A stretch of DNA of 64,000 nt from a virus. The position numbers were made by a program, and so were the translations under genes. This document shows positions 56,565 to 64,000 of this stretch, in pieces; position 1 is the first letter of the stretch, and the number at the start of each line of letters is the position of its first letter. The stretch covers positions 124,001 to 188,000 of IMG/VR virus record IMGVR_UViG_3300027893_000003; one strand, given 5' to 3'. The notes beneath the pieces were generated by a model. That model was not told the origin of the DNA and searched no databases. It saw only the letters and a program-made list of their open reading frames with translations.

Positions 56565-57970
56565 TAGAACCTCAATGGACAAGATGAATCTAGGTGAATA
56601 AATTCATCTTTTGCTAGAAATCTTTTGACTACGTATTCACAATATTCTTCATCAAGAGTTGTTAGCATATCTAGAGACCTTATTAAACTGTTTGTCTTTG
56701 CTTTCTGCTTTCTTGTTATTCTTTCATGATTAAACTTTCTCGTTACTAATTCTACACCCCTATTAAACTCTTCCAACTGTCTGGCCTCATATAGTGGATA
56801 TAATTCATCTGTGCGTTGTTTTGAAACTTCTTGTATTTGTCTCATTGATTCTAAGGAGTACAACATAGAGTAGATTTTTACAACGTCGTGAAAAGTTCCC
56901 TCTCCATCTTTTTGATAAATATCTGAGGCTTCATTTAGAGATAATTGTTTGAAACCATATCTATTGGCCATATTATTTAATTCTGTACTATAAGCATCAA
57001 TTACTCGTCTGTTATTCCTACCGAATCTTCTATTGAGATAGGATGTTTTTATATACATCTTTACAACCATATCATTAACCCTATCATAAACTAATATATA
57101 CCTTGCTCTATTCAACTGTTTAAAGGCCGCTCCAGCTGAATCGTATGATATAGTTAGATCTATATTATGAACCTTCTTAACATGAGTTTTGAAGAACTCA
57201 TAGAAAAATATATCTCTAGGATTTCCAATTCCAAGAACATGAAAATGTAAATAATTCCTTTTATTTCTTTTTGCTTCGTTTAGTAGAGGAATTAAAGGAA
57301 TAATATAAGTGATACATGGAGTGACAGAATCAGATGAAAGGTTTGCAACCATACCTCCAGTTCCATGGTGCTCAAATTCAACAAATAAATTATCATCCCG
57401 CATAATTTTCATAAATATATCCCAAAGAGCAGGAGTTCTAAAATGGTGAATATAAATTAACTTATTTCTTATAGCCTTTGGAAAACTGGCGGCCTTAGTA
57501 TAAGACATATAATTCCACTTATAGATATCATCAAACGTCTCAAAGAATTTTGGATGACCCCCTTGACCAGGAGGTAGGTCTAATACAAATGCTCGATCAT
57601 AGACATCTTGATGTCTTTCTAAGAAGTCATGATATATCTCAAAAAGTCCTTTCGTTTGCTCTAAATCCAAATCTCCCACACTAACCTGAAATCCACCAGA
57701 GTCTACAACTAATTCAGAGTGGCCAAATATTGTACCCTGTTTCATACCTCTTAACATTTCTGCTTCATTATCAGCATATCCCTTCATATTCTTTCTTTTT
57801 CGAAGGTTTTGACCAAAAGAATGCAGAAATGTATTGCAGGTTTTATCAAAGAAATCGGATAAAGTATCACGAGTGAAATGATTATCAAAACCTCTCTCAG
57901 GGTCCCTATAGAAATTCTCTAATATATTATTTAGAGTTTGGACACCCGCACAAATATAATCTGACCGCAT
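56564..57970 (-). CDS. TGT/DpdA-like DNA or tRNA guanine transglycosylase, 468 aa
   Basis: LVVDSGGFQVSVGDLD carries the DSGGFQ signature with the active-site Asp. VLDLPPGQGG, HFHVLGIGNPRDIFFYEFF and LTISYDSAGAAFKQL continue the TIM-barrel in order; the last gives a second Asp at the expected nucleophile position. Phage TGT paralogs (DpdA) insert 7-deazaguanines into DNA. With QueE nearby, DNA modification is the likely role, but a tRNA target cannot be excluded. Longer than bacterial TGT, with a helical C-terminus and no clear zinc site. Confidence 0.75.
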   Translation of the reverse strand: MRSDYICAGVQTLNNILENFYRDPERGFDNHFTRDTLSDFFDKTCNTFLHSFGQNLRKRKNMKGYADNEAEMLRGMKQGTIFGHSELVVDSGGFQVSVGDLDLEQTKGLFEIYHDFLERHQDVYDRAFVLDLPPGQGGHPKFFETFDDIYKWNYMSYTKAASFPKAIRNKLIYIHHFRTPALWDIFMKIMRDDNLFVEFEHHGTGGMVANLSSDSVTPCITYIIPLIPLLNEAKRNKRNYLHFHVLGIGNPRDIFFYEFFKTHVKKVHNIDLTISYDSAGAAFKQLNRARYILVYDRVNDMVVKMYIKTSYLNRRFGRNNRRVIDAYSTELNNMANRYGFKQLSLNEASDIYQKDGEGTFHDVVKIYSMLYSLESMRQIQEVSKQRTDELYPLYEARQLEEFNRGVELVTRKFNHERITRKQKAKTNSLIRSLDMLTTLDEEYCEYVVKRFLAKDEFIHLDSSCPLRF

Positions 57971-57988
57971 ATTACACTCCTATCTCGA

Positions 57989-58004
57989 TTTTTTTATTTG
58001 TTCC
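57989..58004 (-). promoter_or_regulatory. Candidate leftward promoter of the TGT/DpdA-like gene
   Basis: Minus-strand GGAACAAATAAAAAAA, matching the leftward motif, about 20-35 nt upstream of the ATG at 57970. Confidence 0.45.
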
Positions 58005-58061
58005 ATATTATAAAAAAATATTCTTGGTAAGTCAAGCATAAAATGGAATAGGTTTAACGGG

Positions 58062-58523
58062 TTAGTACTTACCAGGAAGATTTATAATATAGAACCTATT
58101 GTCGAGATATTTCCTAAGGATCGGTTTCACTTCGGAAAGCCACTTAAGTTTTCCATTGTGACAACCAGGTCTTGGTAGGATCACTTTTTGCCAACCCATT
58201 TCATCGGTCAATTTTACAAGTTGTTTTGCTGAAGATTCAAGCAGATTTATATCTGCTTTCTCCCACCAATTATGTTTAACTGGAAAAGATAAAATGAATG
58301 TATTCTCTAATTTCCAAATAATCTGAACTATATTTCCTTTCTCTTTAATTAAACCTCCCAAGGATTTATCAATACCATCAAATTTATCTCTTGCTTGTTT
58401 AGCGTTTCCAGCTCCCATTACACAACAACCATTCTTTTTTACAAATCCATTTGTGGTAAGACATATTGCATCAGCGAGTTTGACCACCTTTTCGCTGAAC
58501 ATGTCTGCCACTATTTCGTTCAT
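58062..58523 (-). CDS. Macro-domain-like protein, 153 aa
   Basis: DAICLTTNGFVKKNGCCVMG followed by AGNAKQARDKF matches the ADP-ribose-binding loop of macro domains (N-G-x3..G-x-G-x-A). PRPGCHNGKLKW is the second loop. Phage macro domains can remove ADP-ribose from proteins or nucleic acids; catalytic competence is not clear here. Start at MNEIVAD with AAAGGA upstream. Confidence 0.7.
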   Translation of the reverse strand: MNEIVADMFSEKVVKLADAICLTTNGFVKKNGCCVMGAGNAKQARDKFDGIDKSLGGLIKEKGNIVQIIWKLENTFILSFPVKHNWWEKADINLLESSAKQLVKLTDEMGWQKVILPRPGCHNGKLKWLSEVKPILRKYLDNRFYIINLPGKY

Positions 58524-58635
58524 TCTTTTTCCTTTCGTTGTACTTTTGAATATTCTCTTCAATCTCTTTAAGCAAATAAGGAGGGCCGCTTAAATGTGGT
58601 GCAATTAATCTTTGTAACATTGTGCCTTTAATCAT
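58471..58635 (-). CDS. Small basic hypothetical protein, 54 aa
   Basis: Starts 3 nt after the thymidylate-synthase-like gene ends, with GGGGG upstream. It shares its last 53 nt with the start of the macro-domain gene in another frame. Predicted helix, then an Arg-rich tail. Plausible but unproven. Confidence 0.4.
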   Translation of the reverse strand: MIKGTMLQRLIAPHLSGPPYLLKEIEENIQKYNERKKNERNSGRHVQRKGGQTR

Positions 58636-58637
58636 AA

Positions 58638-59501
58638 TTATTCCCCCTTAAACATAAAACCCTCTTCTTTCATTCTGACGCATTTGGCCAGATCAAAAGC
58701 ATAATCATAAATATGGAGACCTTTAGATGCACAAACTATTTCTCCATCGTCAACTCCAATTTCTGCTGCCATATATTCTTTCAATAATTGGATCGCTGCT
58801 AAGTTTGCAGGGAAACCATTCCATAAATCCCACGATCTAAAATAAGGGAAAAAATGTAACTTATTGTCTTGAACTCTTGTATCAATATGTCTTAAACACG
58901 GTGGATCTTTTAAAACAATATCACTTGGACTAGCAACCTGTAAAACCATCTGATTATTTCTATGACCTTTATTTTTATAAGTCCATATTACCCAATTAAC
59001 TTGACTCAAAAACCACATCTCATTTCCTCGAGAATCAAATTCTAAAGGAACAACCTCTCGATTATCCCAACAAGCATCAGTATAGACTAAACACTCTTCA
59101 TCTGTTTTATGACCGTCTAAAAACTCTTTTCTTCTATAGTAGTAATCAAGAGGCATAGAGACTTTATTTATTCTCTGTCCGTAAGTATATGATTCTTTCT
59201 CAGAAACTAAATCAGTCATTAAATATGGTAAGTAGTCATCTAAATAATCATCAGCAACAGGATTAGGTATCCCATATTGCTCTGGTATCCTAGGGAGTAA
59301 TCTACTACTATCGGGTAAATACATATGTTCTTTATTTCCTGGATCTTTTATTCCAACTACAACATAATCAAATTCAAGTCGCTTCTGACCAGCATATGAG
59401 CCTTGGTCAATCTTGAAAACTCGCCCATTTTCAATCATTTCAAATAATGTTCTAAACCATGCATCTTCGAGTGTTGTTGCTTCTATTTTCACTATATTCA
59501 T
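58638..59501 (-). CDS. Thymidylate synthase-like protein, 287 aa
   Basis: The C-terminal half carries DPPCLRHIDTRVQDNKLHFF (catalytic Cys) and YFRSWDLWNGFPANLAAIQL, with the RS-x-D pair and an Asn at the position that favours dUMP over dCMP in ThyA-type enzymes, then GLHIYDYAFDLA. The N-terminal half is divergent from ThyA. It could make dTMP or a hydroxymethyl-dUMP; Asn favours uridine substrates. Next to QueE and the TGT-like gene it fits a nucleotide-modification cluster. Confidence 0.75.
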   Translation of the reverse strand: MNIVKIEATTLEDAWFRTLFEMIENGRVFKIDQGSYAGQKRLEFDYVVVGIKDPGNKEHMYLPDSSRLLPRIPEQYGIPNPVADDYLDDYLPYLMTDLVSEKESYTYGQRINKVSMPLDYYYRRKEFLDGHKTDEECLVYTDACWDNREVVPLEFDSRGNEMWFLSQVNWVIWTYKNKGHRNNQMVLQVASPSDIVLKDPPCLRHIDTRVQDNKLHFFPYFRSWDLWNGFPANLAAIQLLKEYMAAEIGVDDGEIVCASKGLHIYDYAFDLAKCVRMKEEGFMFKGE

Positions 59502-60046
59502 CGCCAGCTCCTAGGCGGTGGAGTTGTACTCGTTGTTGAAGTAGCAGGCCATGTGGTAGTTGTTCTGGGAAACTGATTTTTCTCAAAATCTATTCTTAAT
59601 TCCTGTATTTTTTCAAAGAATTCAAACTTATCATCTATATCAATTGGGTCTCTTTGCTCAACAATCTCGTCATCATCAACTATTGTAACCTTTTCACACT
59701 CCTTACAAATAACCAATTTTTTATTTACATTATCACCCTTTATATGACTCCATGACCATTTACGCACAACTTCTATCCATTCAATACTGCCACAAGGACA
59801 AAAAACTTTGTGAAACCATTCAAGGGTTTCTGCTAGAGGTCCAGTAGAAGGATCATAAGGCCATGCTGTACTAAAACTATGGCTATGACTATGCCCCGGT
59901 ACCGCATGAGTATGACCTTGCGTAACTCCAGTATAGGAATGACCATGACCCATACTATGGTTATGAGAAACCACTTGGGAATTTACTGGTCCTCCATTAA
60001 GGGCCTCTTTTGCTTTTCTAATCTTCTCTTTTACTTTCTTAAGCAT
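59498..60046 (-). CDS. His-rich protein with zinc-type Cys pairs and Thr/Pro tail, 182 aa
   Basis: A basic start is followed by a His-rich repeat region (VSHNHSMGHGHSYTGVTQGH to HSHSHSFS), then CPCGS and CKEC pairs, and a TTTTWPATSTTSTTPPP tail. Metal storage or coordination along a beta-structure is likely. The tail resembles the Thr linkers of the tail adhesins. Overlaps the thymidylate synthase gene by 4 nt. Confidence 0.5.
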   Translation of the reverse strand: MLKKVKEKIRKAKEALNGGPVNSQVVSHNHSMGHGHSYTGVTQGHTHAVPGHSHSHSFSTAWPYDPSTGPLAETLEWFHKVFCPCGSIEWIEVVRKWSWSHIKGDNVNKKLVICKECEKVTIVDDDEIVEQRDPIDIDDKFEFFEKIQELRIDFEKNQFPRTTTTWPATSTTSTTPPPRSWR

Positions 60047-60309
60047 TACTCTCTTACAACTCCATAGATTTCACCATATGCTAATACTTTATAAAGTTTT
60101 CCTTTATAAAGAATATCTTGCCCTCCGGCCCTATGGCACATAATAATATCATTGGGTTTAATCGTCTCAATTGTTTCTCCAACAGACATTACTTTTCCAT
60201 TAATTTGTGGATTTTTAGTGGCTGTATCAGGAACAATTATTCCAGCTTCAGTTTTTGGTTCTTCTTTTAGAACTTCAACTACCACTTTATCCATCACTGC
60301 TTGAATCAT
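60046..60309 (-). CDS. GroES-like co-chaperonin, 87 aa
   Basis: DKVVVEVLKEEPKTEAGIIV and PDTATKNPQINGKVMSVGET followed by DIIMCHRAGGQDILYKGKLY follow the GroES fold, including the mobile-loop region. T4 and its relatives encode a GroES substitute (gp31) to fold the capsid protein with host GroEL; that role is probable here. No GroEL is in the window. Confidence 0.75.
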   Translation of the reverse strand: MIQAVMDKVVVEVLKEEPKTEAGIIVPDTATKNPQINGKVMSVGETIETIKPNDIIMCHRAGGQDILYKGKLYKVLAYGEIYGVVRE

Positions 60310-60323
60310 TCTCTTCTCCTCTC

Positions 60324-60995
60324 TTAGATAAATTCGAACATTAAATGCATTCTCGTTGAAATGTTTACTTTAAACTTTTCAGCCATATCCAATACAAATG
60401 GTGTATTCTTTAATAGTTCTTCTCTATTGCATCCTTGTGGCATCAAATAGATCCTATCATTGATATCCATATCAGAAATCTTTTCAATAAAATTATAATC
60501 CTCACGAGTCCTGTTATATACAACTTTTATATAAACATTTTTACGAGTTTTAGCCCATTTAGTCATCTCAACTGCATCATCTACTTCATGTGGATAAAAC
60601 ATCTTAGGAGAGTAAATATAGTTGATATTATCTTGTGTACTTTGTTTATAGAGGTCTCTTAAGCGATAACCATTTGTTTCAACGTTTGCAGATTTATACT
60701 TTAACATCCTCAATAATAGAATCGTATCTTTATAATGTGGATCCCATGTGGGTTCTCCACCAGTTATCATCAAACCACATTTCTGATCATCTATTATATT
60801 TTGTAATTCTTGTAAGGAATATTCTGCTTCTGGACTAACTCTCATCTTAACTAATGTATCGCACCAATTACAAGGGTTCTTATGATCAACTCGATCGCAA
60901 TGTTTAAATCTGATAAGAAGCATTGATTTACCAGTATCTGGTCCTTCGCCCTGCCATGTTTGAATACATTCGATTGCTTTGATTCTCCGTTTCAT
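60324..60995 (-). CDS. queE: 7-carboxy-7-deazaguanine synthase (QueE)-like radical SAM enzyme, 223 aa
   Basis: TWQGEGPDTGKSMLLIRFKH, the cluster Cys in KHCDR...PCNWCDT, and LMITGGEPTWDPHYKDTILL match QueE throughout, with the family's characteristic long first Cys spacing. QueE converts carboxy-tetrahydropterin to 7-carboxy-7-deazaguanine. The upstream and downstream Que enzymes are not in this window. AGGAG precedes the ATG. Confidence 0.85.
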   Translation of the reverse strand: MKRRIKAIECIQTWQGEGPDTGKSMLLIRFKHCDRVDHKNPCNWCDTLVKMRVSPEAEYSLQELQNIIDDQKCGLMITGGEPTWDPHYKDTILLLRMLKYKSANVETNGYRLRDLYKQSTQDNINYIYSPKMFYPHEVDDAVEMTKWAKTRKNVYIKVVYNRTREDYNFIEKISDMDINDRIYLMPQGCNREELLKNTPFVLDMAEKFKVNISTRMHLMFEFI

Positions 60996-61009
60996 TTGAC
61001 TCCTTTCTG

Positions 61010-61026
61010 TTTTTTATTTTGTTCTC
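61010..61026 (-). promoter_or_regulatory. Candidate leftward promoter of the queE unit
   Basis: Minus-strand GAGAACAAAATAAAAAA, matching the leftward motif, about 15-30 nt before the ATG at 60995. Confidence 0.5.
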
Positions 61027-61059
61027 AATCTCAAGTTCTTTTTCTCATATCTAAAGTTG

Positions 61060-61075
61060 CTATATATATTAATTT
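61060..61075 (+). promoter_or_regulatory. Candidate rightward phage promoter (CTATATATATTAATTT)
   Basis: Exact core of the rightward motif, 55 nt before the first membrane-protein gene and back-to-back with the leftward motif. Confidence 0.5.
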
Positions 61076-61114
61076 TAAAGAGAAATTGGCTATGTCTTTT
61101 AAAGGAGGATAATC

Positions 61115-61378
61115 ATGAAGAATTTTCTAAAGAAACTTTTCAAAAGCATTTTCATTTTCATAGGCGGTCTTCTCAGGAACGCTATTGCTTTTGCACTTGG
61201 CGTATCAGTGTTTCTAGTGATTGTCTACATGGGAATGAAAGGTGTTCCGTTTCCGGAACTCTTTGGTCCTGTAATACTCATAGGAACAGGGGTCCTTGTA
61301 GCAAGAATGAATAAGACCGCTGAGGTCTTTTCAACCGTAAGTGGTTTCGTTCTTACCTACATCTTCGTCATGTTGTAA
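61115..61378 (+). CDS. Small membrane protein A, 87 aa
   Basis: Basic amphipathic start (MKNFLKKLFKSIF) followed by three hydrophobic stretches (IFIFIGGLLRNAIAFALGVS, PVILIGTGVLVARM, GFVLTYIFVML). AAAGGAGG precedes the ATG. First of three similar-sized membrane proteins with a shared promoter. Holin-like size and topology, no proof. Confidence 0.55.
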   Translation: MKNFLKKLFKSIFIFIGGLLRNAIAFALGVSVFLVIVYMGMKGVPFPELFGPVILIGTGVLVARMNKTAEVFSTVSGFVLTYIFVML

Positions 61379-61385
61379 AACCAGA

Positions 61386-61420
61386 TGGAATGGAGAGGGA
61401 TTGATATCCTCTCCATTCCA
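61386..61420 (+). other. 13-bp perfect inverted repeat between two membrane genes
   Basis: TGGAATGGAGAGG and CCTCTCCATTCCA flank a 9-nt loop. No T-run follows, so it is more likely an RNA-processing or stabilising hairpin than a terminator. Confidence 0.55.
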
Positions 61421-61439
61421 TTACTTCAGGAGAAGATAA

Positions 61440-61655
61440 ATGGATATAAAAACAATTTTTAGAAATTTACTATCGTTTGCTGCTGGAGTAATTATTTTTC
61501 TGATTATTAATATAGCCAGGTCAAAGTTTGGAGTTTCTCAAGTTCCAATAATGATTATTCTCCTTATGATAGGTATTTTTATCGGTGTAAAAAGTAAAGG
61601 TGTTGAGTTCATATCCTTCATGGGCGGATACCTTATTGCTTACGTAGTAATATAG
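61440..61655 (+). CDS. Small membrane protein B, 71 aa
   Basis: At least two hydrophobic segments (LLSFAAGVIIFLIINIA, VPIMIILLMIGIFIGV) and a third near the end (FMGGYLIAYVVI). AGGAGA precedes the ATG. The size and segment pattern resemble protein A, so the genes may be old duplicates. Confidence 0.5.
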   Translation: MDIKTIFRNLLSFAAGVIIFLIINIARSKFGVSQVPIMIILLMIGIFIGVKSKGVEFISFMGGYLIAYVVI

Positions 61656-61664
61656 GAGAAGAGC

Positions 61665-61907
61665 ATGAAAAGAAATCTCTTATGTTTTTTAACAGGTTTG
61701 ATTGGAATGATTTCTCTATTATCATGTAAAACTTCTGGTTTAGCAATTACTAGCTTAATTATATCAGCACTAGCAATTGGTTTGTTTGCAGCAGATATAA
61801 AAGAGGGTTTTACATGGAAAACATTTACCAGAACCTTTATAGGAATTGGTGGATATTTAGCAGGTGCGATTATTGTGATAGCCTTTATCCCACAATTTCT
61901 AAAATAG
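61665..61907 (+). CDS. Small membrane protein C, 80 aa
   Basis: Hydrophobic segments (LLCFLTGLIGMISLLSC, LAITSLIISALAIGLFAAD) and a C-terminal one (IGGYLAGAIIVIAFIPQF), parallel to protein B (GGYLIAYVVI). AGGAGA precedes the ATG. LLSC could be read as a weak lipobox, but it follows no clean signal peptide. Confidence 0.5.
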   Translation: MKRNLLCFLTGLIGMISLLSCKTSGLAITSLIISALAIGLFAADIKEGFTWKTFTRTFIGIGGYLAGAIIVIAFIPQFLK

Positions 61908-61918
61908 TGATTATCGAA

Positions 61919-61992
61919 ATACTGAGTTAGGCATTTTAATTACCTTCCCCCAACTCAGTATAGGGAGTGACGATGCCCACTCCCTTTTTTTT
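61919..61992 (+). terminator. Hairpin plus intrinsic terminator of the membrane-protein operon
   Basis: ATACTGAGTT/AACTCAGTAT (61919-61928 with 61952-61961) precedes GGGAGTG/CACTCCC (61963-61969 with 61978-61984) and eight T. Confidence 0.8.
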
Positions 61993-64000
61993 CTAGATTG
62001 TCATTAGTTCCTGCTTCGGACTCATTACTGGTTCTAATATTAAACTAAATCTATCCTCCCATGCAAATTTTAACATTGCACTAACATCAACTACATAATA
62101 TGACGGTAGAGATATTTCCTCATCTGGAAGAGATATATAGTCCAATTTCCTACCATTTGCTAAGAATTTTTGGTTATATTTTTCAGCTACGTCTGGAGGA
62201 GCTTTCATGAGGTCTATGCCATTTAATTTGAATAGATAACCTTTTGAACCAACATCAAAAATCTTATACTCCAATTCATTCCAATTTAACATTGAGATTA
62301 CTCCAGGAGGTACTTTTTTATAATGATCTAATCTCCTCGTAAATGCAGAAGGGCGAGCGACTCTTTTATCACCTGCTCTTATCTTATGAATAAATGAAGT
62401 TTTTCTTGAGTGAATAAAATCCATAATTTTCTTTAATGATACTTCTTCTGACTTCAGAATTAGATCCAATAAATCACTTAGAGATTGTTTTGTATAGCTC
62501 GGATAATCACTTCGTTTCGTTGCAATACCCATATTTACTATTTCATCTGTTTTCCTTCCCTCTTGCGAAGTTACATAAATTGCATAATGTTTCTTAGCTA
62601 AAAACAAACCTCTCTTAATAACTAGCTCATTCTTTAACTCAAGACGATTTCTTTCTAGAGGAACATTATGATTAGTAACTAATGGCATAATGATCTTATT
62701 GTTCAAAAATAATTGAATTTCATCACACCAACTTTCAATTTGCTTCATTAACTCATCTTCTGATTTATTTTTATCTACAATATCATCAAATGATACAAAT
62801 AAACTATCAGTATCTCCCGTAATGATAAACTCAGTATCTCTTGTAACATCACCATACATTTCTTGCTTTGTCAGTGGTTCAGGAGCTTCGTATTTAGAAG
62901 CTTTCTTTTTAATCATATCAACATAATTATTTCCATGAATGATTGAGGTTTTCAAAGCTTCTTGACCACTTAGAGTGATACTACTTCCGAGATCGTCATG
63001 GTAGAATCTAAAGAAATGGTTTGTAAGAATTCCATATAAAGCGTTAGCTAAAACTTTGTAAACTAATTGACGACCATAGTACATATCATGTAAATGATCT
63101 TCCCCTGCTTGTTTGGCATCAAACATTTTGTCTTTATATTCTTTTCTAGAAATCAGTAAATGGTCCAAAACCTCCGAATAAACGGAAACCTCTTTATCAT
63201 GTGGTTTATAGAAACATCCATTTATTGTATATGTAAGGTTTGCATCTTTGACCTTCTTAATAAAATCCTCTTTCTTGACTGTCATTTCTTTATTAAGAAA
63301 ACCAGGATCATAGATTATAGTGAACTCTTCCGGGAGATTATCCAGTTGATATACAAAGTCATATCCTAACGTATGATCTTTAAACTTTGCAACAAATGTG
63401 TTTATCCCAATGTTATAGGTTAAGATTAGACTTGGATATAGGGATGTGAAATCAAAATCAACAATATACTCATGTATACCTGTTCTCGGTTCCTTGACAA
63501 ATGCTCCAGGAATTGAAGCTTCTTTTACTTTATGGACATTTGCATTCCTTGAAGCAAAACCTTTATCTTTCAAAAATGAAATCACTAAGCTGTCAAGTTT
63601 CCCAAGATTACTAAATGCTCCAGCAAAACTAGAGCTACCAATTTTTCTAATTTCATTTTCTAAAACTATAAGTCGGAGTTTATTATCTATTCGTAGAATC
63701 AATTCAACGTCTTTTATGTTATAGTCAATTGCTCCATTAATATCTTTCTCATATTTCTCCGAGAAGTTCTCACCAACATCTGTTTTCTCTTCTCCCAACT
63801 CCTCCTGAGCGATTGTTCCAAGACGATAATTTTCTTTCTGTGTAAATGTGAAGCTTCTATATAATCTAAGCAGATCAAGAACTACTAACCCAGCAATCTC
63901 ACAATATTGTCTTTTCTCATCAATTGAGAATGATACTTCATTAAATTTTGAGAGTGATTCTTGCTTTATTCTTAGTTTTCTGCATCTGTTATAAATATAA
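61993..64000 (-). CDS. Family B DNA polymerase (5' end outside window)
   Basis: The frame stays open to the window edge, so the true start is beyond 64000. YNIKDVELILRID gives exonuclease motif III. FDFTSLYPSLILTYNIG (motif A), KVLANALYGILTNHFFRFYH (motif B) and FIITGDTDSLFVSFDDI (motif C, DTDS) are all intact. The part seen (about 669 aa) holds the end of the exonuclease and the whole palm, fingers and thumb. T4 gp43-like replicative polymerase is the likely role. Confidence 0.9.
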   Translation of the reverse strand, partial: YIYNRCRKLRIKQESLSKFNEVSFSIDEKRQYCEIAGLVVLDLLRLYRSFTFTQKENYRLGTIAQEELGEEKTDVGENFSEKYEKDINGAIDYNIKDVELILRIDNKLRLIVLENEIRKIGSSSFAGAFSNLGKLDSLVISFLKDKGFASRNANVHKVKEASIPGAFVKEPRTGIHEYIVDFDFTSLYPSLILTYNIGINTFVAKFKDHTLGYDFVYQLDNLPEEFTIIYDPGFLNKEMTVKKEDFIKKVKDANLTYTINGCFYKPHDKEVSVYSEVLDHLLISRKEYKDKMFDAKQAGEDHLHDMYYGRQLVYKVLANALYGILTNHFFRFYHDDLGSSITLSGQEALKTSIIHGNNYVDMIKKKASKYEAPEPLTKQEMYGDVTRDTEFIITGDTDSLFVSFDDIVDKNKSEDELMKQIESWCDEIQLFLNNKIIMPLVTNHNVPLERNRLELKNELVIKRGLFLAKKHYAIYVTSQEGRKTDEIVNMGIATKRSDYPSYTKQSLSDLLDLILKSEEVSLKKIMDFIHSRKTSFIHKIRAGDKRVARPSAFTRRLDHYKKVPPGVISMLNWNELEYKIFDVGSKGYLFKLNGIDLMKAPPDVAEKYNQKFLANGRKLDYISLPDEEISLPSYYVVDVSAMLKFAWEDRFSLILEPVMSPKQELMTI

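Overview
The window looks like part of a large T4-related tailed phage (a myovirus, probably a jumbo phage) of a Gram-negative host. Evidence for the phage: a gp23-like major capsid protein, a gp21-like prohead protease, a gp20-like portal, a DnaB/gp41-like helicase, a family B DNA polymerase, tail-collar fibre proteins, a GH108 endolysin and hundreds of tightly packed, often overlapping small genes. Evidence for the host: lipoproteins with lipoboxes, Sec signal peptides, a spanin-like pair and two enzymes of ADP-heptose synthesis. The DNA is AT-rich. By eye, the capsid gene and the block at 34.0-37.2 kb are richer in G+C than the rest.

Layout. 0-9.5 kb (minus strand): a radical SAM/SPASM protein cut by the window edge, an HD hydrolase, a heptose-phosphate adenylyltransferase and a swarm of small Cys-rich proteins. 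Seven of these carry a stand-alone C-x2-C-x5-C-x3-C motif like that of SPASM domains. 9.5-15.4 kb (minus): a modification island with four sulfotransferase-like genes, a miniature APS kinase, a P-loop kinase and a heptose-7-phosphate kinase, interleaved with a spanin-like pair. 15.4-19.5 kb (minus): small proteins plus a non-coding stretch with a shrunken tRNA-Gly-like gene and two related structured RNA modules. 19.5-32 kb (minus): tail fibre and adhesin genes, including two paralogous spherulin-4-like glycosidase spikes. 32-37.3 kb (plus): a structured RNA, then an operon of six exported proteins. 37.3-43.7 kb: accessory genes, a tRNA-like RNA, and a 1.5 kb array of about 43 units with 36-nt period directly upstream of a Nop/IS110-like protein gene. 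I read this last pair as a TIGR-Tas dual-spacer RNA-guided system. 43.7-52.4 kb (minus): the head morphogenesis cluster. 52.5-61 kb (minus): helicase, a zinc-motif family, endolysin, a TGT/DpdA-like enzyme with QueE (7-deazaguanine chemistry), thymidylate synthase, a macro domain and GroES. 61-62 kb (plus): three small membrane proteins. 62-64 kb (minus): DNA polymerase B, cut by the window edge.

Two recurring motifs look like phage promoters. Leftward operons start near a GAACAAA-(A/T)-TAAA motif (seven sites). Rightward transcripts start near CTATATATATTA (six sites), followed by strong Shine-Dalgarno sequences and clear intrinsic terminators. Two of the rightward sites precede short structured RNAs that end at a terminator or terminator-like hairpin rather than genes.
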